64,000 nt of DNA from Cryptomeria japonica. Taxonomy: Eukaryota > Streptophyta > Pinopsida > Cupressales > Cupressaceae. The position numbers were made by a program, and so were the translations under genes. The stretch's first letter is position 1; each line of letters opens with the position of its first letter. The notes under the pieces were generated by a model. That model was not told the origin of the DNA, did not search any database, and saw only the letters and a program-made list of their open reading frames with translations. Location of the stretch: NCBI RefSeq assembly GCF_030272615.1, contig NC_081406.1:463414072-463478071 (forward strand), given 5' to 3'. This document shows, piece after piece, positions 58,985-64,000 of the stretch.

Positions 58985-60697
58985 CTACTTACCAATTCCC
59001 AGCTCCTTGAGAGTTTTTTGAGTTCCATCTGCTATGTTCTTGCTAGCCTCCATATCTCTAACTTTGTAGTTAGAGGGTCATCTTGGGGAAGAGGAGACAT
59101 ATCCCACATGAACTTGAGCTATTCTGTTGGATTTCCTAATCAGTGATATCGAGGGTGTTGCTGCTTTCTTACTCTTGTGTTTAGGCTGCTTCCATTCCAT
59201 TTCTGACACAGGAGCTGCTTCCGGATTGATGAGGATTTTGGAAATTCATCTTCATTACCCCATTTAGGATTTCTGGACTCAATTGATATAATGTTTGTTG
59301 TTCTTGAGTTCTGATCCGAATCCGAAAGACTCAATCCCAAAATTGCACACTTTTGGGCTTCTTGAATTTCAAAACTAGGTATGGCTATAGAAGAGTCTGT
59401 CCTTTCAACTTGTGGATTTGGGATCTCACCTTCCTCAGGTTCATAGTCTCTAGCTTCCACTGCCTTGTTTTCATATGTGTCATCAACCACTTCATCTTTT
59501 GCTTTTGGAGGATCATTCTGATCGTTCAAATCCTTTTTCTGAGTTGTTCTTATGGGACTGGCTTTGGTTGTTTCATTTCTATCTGCTTCCTGTATAGTGG
59601 GACTATAGATAGAGTTTGAGGCTTCCTGCTGTTCCCCCAAAGGAGAAAAGTGATTGGAATTTTCTTCCTTATTTTCTGTGTTTTTAACTTGCCTCACCTA
59701 TTTCTCTAGCATATTCTAGCTTTCAATCTGAGGTTTTAACTGTTTAGGCTCCGCCTTTTGCTTTTTTGGGCAAGATTTTGCCCAATGACCTACCTTTTTA
59801 CAGTGGAAACATGCAAAAGAAATAGTTTCATATTCTATATGTTGCTTCCAGGTTCCTAGTTTTGAAACCAGGTCAATCTGTTCCGGCATATCTGCCTCAG
59901 GGGCTACTCCAACATAGAACCTTGCATGGGTTAATCTTCTTTTTGAAGTAGTGACTGGGTCTATAGAGAGAAACTCACCAAAAGAACTTGCTATTCCAGT
60001 GAAGATGCTTTATGCCCAAAACTAGAACCTGTGCCAGAAGAGAATCATTCATGTTTAATTTCGGATGCCATTTTCTTAGAATTAGGGCTATGTTTCCCAC
60101 CATCCAGGGACTCCAACACAAGATCTTAACCTTATCTTCTTCACATGAAAAAGAGAAAGATAGAAGACCTTTGGGTAGTGCCGAGACCTCAACATTTCCT
60201 TTAAGGGCCCATTTTCATTTAACAAAGGCCCTAACAACTTCAATGTTTGGGTGTGGACCCATAAATTTCCCTACCAAGGAGTTCAACATACTGTTGATAT
60301 TATGGTCCAGAACCTGGTTAGGGATGGAGATAGAAAACTTACCACTAGAAGGGTCAGAAATGTTCTTAACAGGAGGAAGGGAGGATTTACCAGTTGGTCT
60401 AGATCCAAAAAGGGAAGACCATTTTTTCCCCTCCCTCCCACTATCCATGGGGTCAACTAGTGGCATGGGCCCCCCATTGGACCCTTCCCCCAGATGCCTA
60501 GAAGAATCCGCTGTCATGGCAAACAAAGTACCATCGGACTGTGAGTTAGCAATAGGAACTAGGAAGTCTGGGGACTTGTCCTTATCGTCAATAGGACCAA
60601 CACCATTGATCTGGCCGCTCTCACCATTGGAACTAGGGTTCCCACTTCGATGGAAATTTGAAATTTGAGCTCCCGCTTCTACTCCTGCTCCTCCCAT
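58985..60697 (-). pseudogene. LINE B ORF1: DUF4283-like RNA-binding domain and zinc knuckle (broken)
   Basis: I chose Met at 60697 (MGGAGVEAG) because codons upstream run into the target duplication. The N-terminal 160 residues are Ser/Gly/Pro-rich. Then comes a DUF4283-like domain (KWALKGNVEVSALPKGLLS, FSFSCEEDKVKILCWSPWMV) after a stop near 60215. A zinc knuckle CFHCKKVGHWAKSC lies near 59770-59815. An acidic Ser/Pro-rich tail follows (59697-59140), and a C-terminal helix (MEASKNIADGTQKTLKELG) ends at TAG 58987-58985. The protein would bind LINE RNA. At least two stops and frame changes are present. Confidence 0.75.
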
Positions 60698-60732
60698 TTT
60701 TCCTCTTGGTTCATAAGTATAACATTTTTTTT

Positions 60733-60751
60733 GATAGAATTTAATTATGTT
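60733..60751. repeat. 19-bp target site duplication of LINE B, right copy
   Basis: GATAGAATTTAATTATGTT, identical to 52726-52744. Confidence 0.92.
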
Positions 60752-61266
60752 ACTCCTACGAGACACATGGAGAATTCTTTAATGTAAACATACAATTTTT
60801 TTTAATAACCAATATTAACTTTCAAACCAAAGCCCTTTTATAATCTAAAAACACATAAGTGTTATAAGCTCACACAAGGGCTCAATAAGTTGCAACCTTC
60901 TCTTGCAAAAGACTCAAATAAAAGACAATTACACATATCAAAAACAATTTAAATTTCTAGAGAGAGAGAGGATAAAGGGTCATAATCATTCAATATCTAC
61001 CACACTAGTCCTTCAAGCGAACAACACTAAGCTAGATCACAACCTTAAACAAGCACATTTTGTACTTTTAGATTCAAGACATCACTAACCAACCCAAATG
61101 GTCTAGTCAAAAGAGTACAACGAATCAAAAGGAAGCTACATACAACTCTATTTCAGAATAAGAGAAATTGTAGACCAAGACCTCAATAATCATACAAAGC
61201 ACATATAATCATTCCAAAGCACCCACATCAAGAAGGTGAAAACAAGGTGTGAACACACACATTACA
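60752..61266. other. Unassigned continuation of the LINE B target region
   Basis: Continues the sequence left of 52725. It is AT-rich, with a GA run at 60960 and CACACA near 61250. No gene is seen. Confidence 0.4.
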
Positions 61267-64000
61267 TGTAATGCCCTGTCAGGAAACCTCGAAGGGATTA
61301 AGCTAAACATGAGAATAGAGTGCAATAATTTTATTTTTAAAAGTTAAACACATCATCAAGATACATCGAGATATCAAAGTACAGATTACATAGTCGAAGA
61401 CATCAACTAACTCCTAAAAGGGTTTCCCAACGTGATTACTTAATTCCACATTTCACTTAACTCACACTAATTAATCCAATAAGTTGATTATCTTATAACA
61501 AGATATTTCTTAAACAAGGATAATTTCTTTCAGAAGATGAAAATATAAATCACAAGATAAGGTTCATCCATTAAGATTTATTCATACCTTTCGTTCATTC
61601 TTTTCATTAAAATTTAAGTCATACAACTAATTTATTAAGACACTTGAATTTCATCATAAACTAATGAGATCTTTCCATGCATATTTAATTTCCTTAACAA
61701 TAACTGAATGCATTCTATTGCTCTAATCTACAATCTTCCATGATCCCATTTCAGCAATTAAAAGATGACTGCATACATGCATTTAAGATTAATTTCTTCT
61801 AATCCACTTTACATTCTATCAAAATGTCATCCATACATGATAGCACTAAACATGAAACATAAGAACAAAATAATCACATAACACCAAGATGATCTTAGAG
61901 TTCACCCCTAAAGGGCTACATCTCTGGGTCTTCTCAACTGCAAGACCCCTCTGATAATTAATAAAGTTAAGAATACATGAGGTTCTCATTATTTACAATC
62001 CTACCATCAAGGTGAAACATAACCAAAATACAAACGACCACATCGATCAATAAATACATAATTGATCCCTAAATAGGAAAGGATCCAACTGAACATGATC
62101 AAAGCAAATACAAAGGTCCACTAGAGCATCCACAAAACTGAGTCATCACAACCCAAGGTCTAGCATGAAATCAGGTTCTCACAAGGGCATAAGCAACATG
62201 ACAACTCAACCAAAGGTGCTCCTATCAAGACAACACAACAACACAGTAGCGAACATAGGGACAAGTGTCATCACACAACTTGGTATGGTTACCATGGCAA
62301 ATCTTCATAGGTTTCGACCCCATACACTAGGTTACCCTAGCAACCTAATCAAAACCCTTAGCCCATCCAAGCCTCATGTGGACCCACACATCCTTTCGTG
62401 AAGACAAGGATGATGGTTTGCCATTTCAAGCCTTCTCACAGCATGCCAAGTCTGTGTTAGCGCTCATCCTATGTATGAGGCACAATTATCTTACTTAGAG
62501 ATTCATTAACAACACTCTAATATACTATAAGGTTATCACTTATTAGACTCACTTTCGATGGGTTACCCAGCAGCCACTCTAGGCGCAACCCCCAATCGAA
62601 AGCCACTTTCCCATAGGACACTAGACTATACTCAAACGAACTCGATAAACTAAGGAACACACACGGTCAAGCAAATAGAGTTCAAAATGGAAGGAACAAC
62701 CATTTGGTCAAACATGACTTCATATGAGGTACACTGACTGACGGTACTCTAACTAGAGACCTGACCAACTATGGTCAATCATAAATCATCATTCGACACC
62801 CTCATAAAGGAAATGACCAATTACGACACCACCAGAAAGCAACAGTCAAACTTGAGACCGAGGGCTGAAACAGGTACACCAAATCACTCCATACGATAGG
62901 GTCCTATCAAACAAAGCACAACTGCCATTACTTAAGCAAAAGTGAATACATAAATTAAACTTGCATCGGCAACAATTGGTAAATACAATCTTTTCCCATA
63001 TTGATTTAAACATTAAATGTCGATAAATTTTTCTAAATGATCTAAGTTAGATTGCAGTTATCTACCTCATCTAGGTACAATTTGATTCTTGGTTTTCTAA
63101 CTCCCTAAGGTTCATTAGCATCGACATACATAAATGGATCGTTATGAGTTCTTAAACCAAGTTCACATGAATATAATTAAATAATCATTAACCAACTAAA
63201 TAAGATATTTATTCTTCATATAAAACATCGTTCTCATACTATCTCAAAAACAATCTCTCCAATTTCATCTTTTCCAAGCCCAGTTACACTATACAGATCA
63301 AGGAAACATAAACATATAAGGAATCCAAATAAAGATAGTCCATTCCTACTTAACAATTACCAAACTTAAATATTAATTACTATATAAATTTTTTAATCCG
63401 CAATTAAAAAAAATATATACAATTAATAATAACAAAATAACAAATTAAGTATCTAATTAGTAAAATATGCATTAATAATAAAATACAATTTGAAAATTAA
63501 TTATAGTATATTTCAACTTATACAATTAATTAATTACAAATAATCATAATTTATTAATTAAATACCATATTAAAACCTAATTAAAAACTTAATTAAAATT
63601 TACATTTAATAATATTAAATAATTGTTATGTTTTTTTTTTATAATAAAAAAAATATTAAAAAAAACAATTTTTAAAAACAACAATATAATGGGGGGTGGC
63701 GAAAGGGTAGCTGGGCCCACCTCCCTTTAACGGGGGTTGGGCAGTCATGTCCTAGCCATGGGTAGCGCCACCGCGGTGGACACAGGCCCCGCGACGCCCA
63801 CGTAGCCACCGTAGGGGACCCTATGGCCACCGCAGGAGTCGCAACTAGTTGTTGTCGCTGCTAGTTGCAGACCTGTGTAGGGGGGAGGAGGTGGCGGGTT
63901 GAGTCTCTGCTCCCCGTCCCTCCAACCCCAATGAATTACATTTTATTTTATTATTGTTTCAAACAATTAAAACTTCGATTTTGAAATAAAAATAAATTTT
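61267..64000 (-). mobile_element. Second long LTR (diverged relative), cut by the window end
   Basis: Starts TGTAATGCCCTGTCAGGAAA like the LTR at 45481. It follows the same order: AGAGTTCACCCCTA-AGGGCTAC (61890), TACAATCTTTTCC-ATATTGATT (62987), AT-rich stretch, then a GC-rich island (63690). Overall identity looks low outside the best blocks, so it is a separate insertion of the same family. About 620 extra bases at 62130-62750 and a missing minisatellite distinguish it. Orientation is by analogy with the 45481 copy. Confidence 0.6.
63685..63930. other. GC-rich island in the second long LTR
   Basis: Abruptly GC-rich (GGGCCCACCTCCC, CCACCGCGGTGGACACAGGC) in an AT-rich setting. It occupies the same place as 47765-48090 in the other copy, so it is a fixed feature of this LTR family. 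Confidence 0.6.

Larger units (their letters stand above)
52745..60732 (-). mobile_element. LINE B (L1-like), complete in extent, 8.0 kb
   Basis: A minus-strand non-LTR retrotransposon bounded by a perfect 19-bp duplication. Its 3' end (left) finishes in a CAATCAATCAA tail. Order: ORF1 (DUF4283-like, zinc knuckle), ORF2 (endonuclease, RT, zf-RVT, RNase H), then ORF3 as in LINE A. Frames are broken by a handful of stops and frameshifts, fewer than in LINE A. At 8 kb it is longer than many plant L1 copies because of ORF3. Confidence 0.92.

Noticed and set aside
45481-61267. A single intact Gypsy element with these two long LTRs
   Set aside because: The LTRs are too diverged, and no primer-binding site or pol is seen between them.

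Overview
The window looks like intergenic DNA from a land plant with a large, repeat-filled nuclear genome, possibly a gymnosperm (inference). Plant hallmarks are a CACTA (En/Spm) element with TNP2, DUF4218 and DUF4216-like domains, L1-like LINEs with a plant-type RNase H, an LTR element primed at an initiator-Met-type site, and telomere-like CCCTAA(A) arrays. I see no host gene, tRNA, rRNA or CRISPR. Essentially all coding capacity belongs to mobile elements, most of it broken.

Layout. 1-1.33 kb: end of a Gypsy-type element with its 3' LTR. 1.63-3.76 kb: telomere-like repeat plus an AT-rich tail. 3.775-40.64 kb: one L1-like LINE (LINE A, minus strand), split by a 28.9-kb CACTA element (10784-39690, TTA target duplication). 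Inside the CACTA sits an intact-ended LTR element without pol (14217-21748, TCTTT duplication). The CACTA genes lie on the minus strand at 24.8-33.7 kb: a TNP2 transposase gene ending in DUF4216 and a poly-Asp tail, then a second gene region with a SET domain followed by an En/Spm-type (Transposase_24-like) domain. 40.66-45.45 kb: more telomere-like and AT-rich units, homologous to 1.6-3.6 kb. 45481-49893: a 4.4-kb LTR, followed by an unassigned region cut by a second L1-like LINE (LINE B, 52745-60732, 19-bp target duplication). 61267 to the end: a diverged relative of the 4.4-kb LTR.

Order of events. LINE A entered the repeat block, the CACTA entered LINE A's ORF1 at its zinc knuckle, and the LTR element entered the CACTA. 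LINE B independently entered the DNA right of the long LTR.

Most interesting. Both LINEs carry a third ORF after the RNase H, made of a globular domain, a charged linker and a coiled-coil-like tail. The pol-less LTR element encodes a protein with the same order of parts and a similar short motif in its globular domain. A mobile accessory protein shared between two retroelement classes is the best candidate here for an undescribed system. Second is the SET-domain ORF inside the CACTA.
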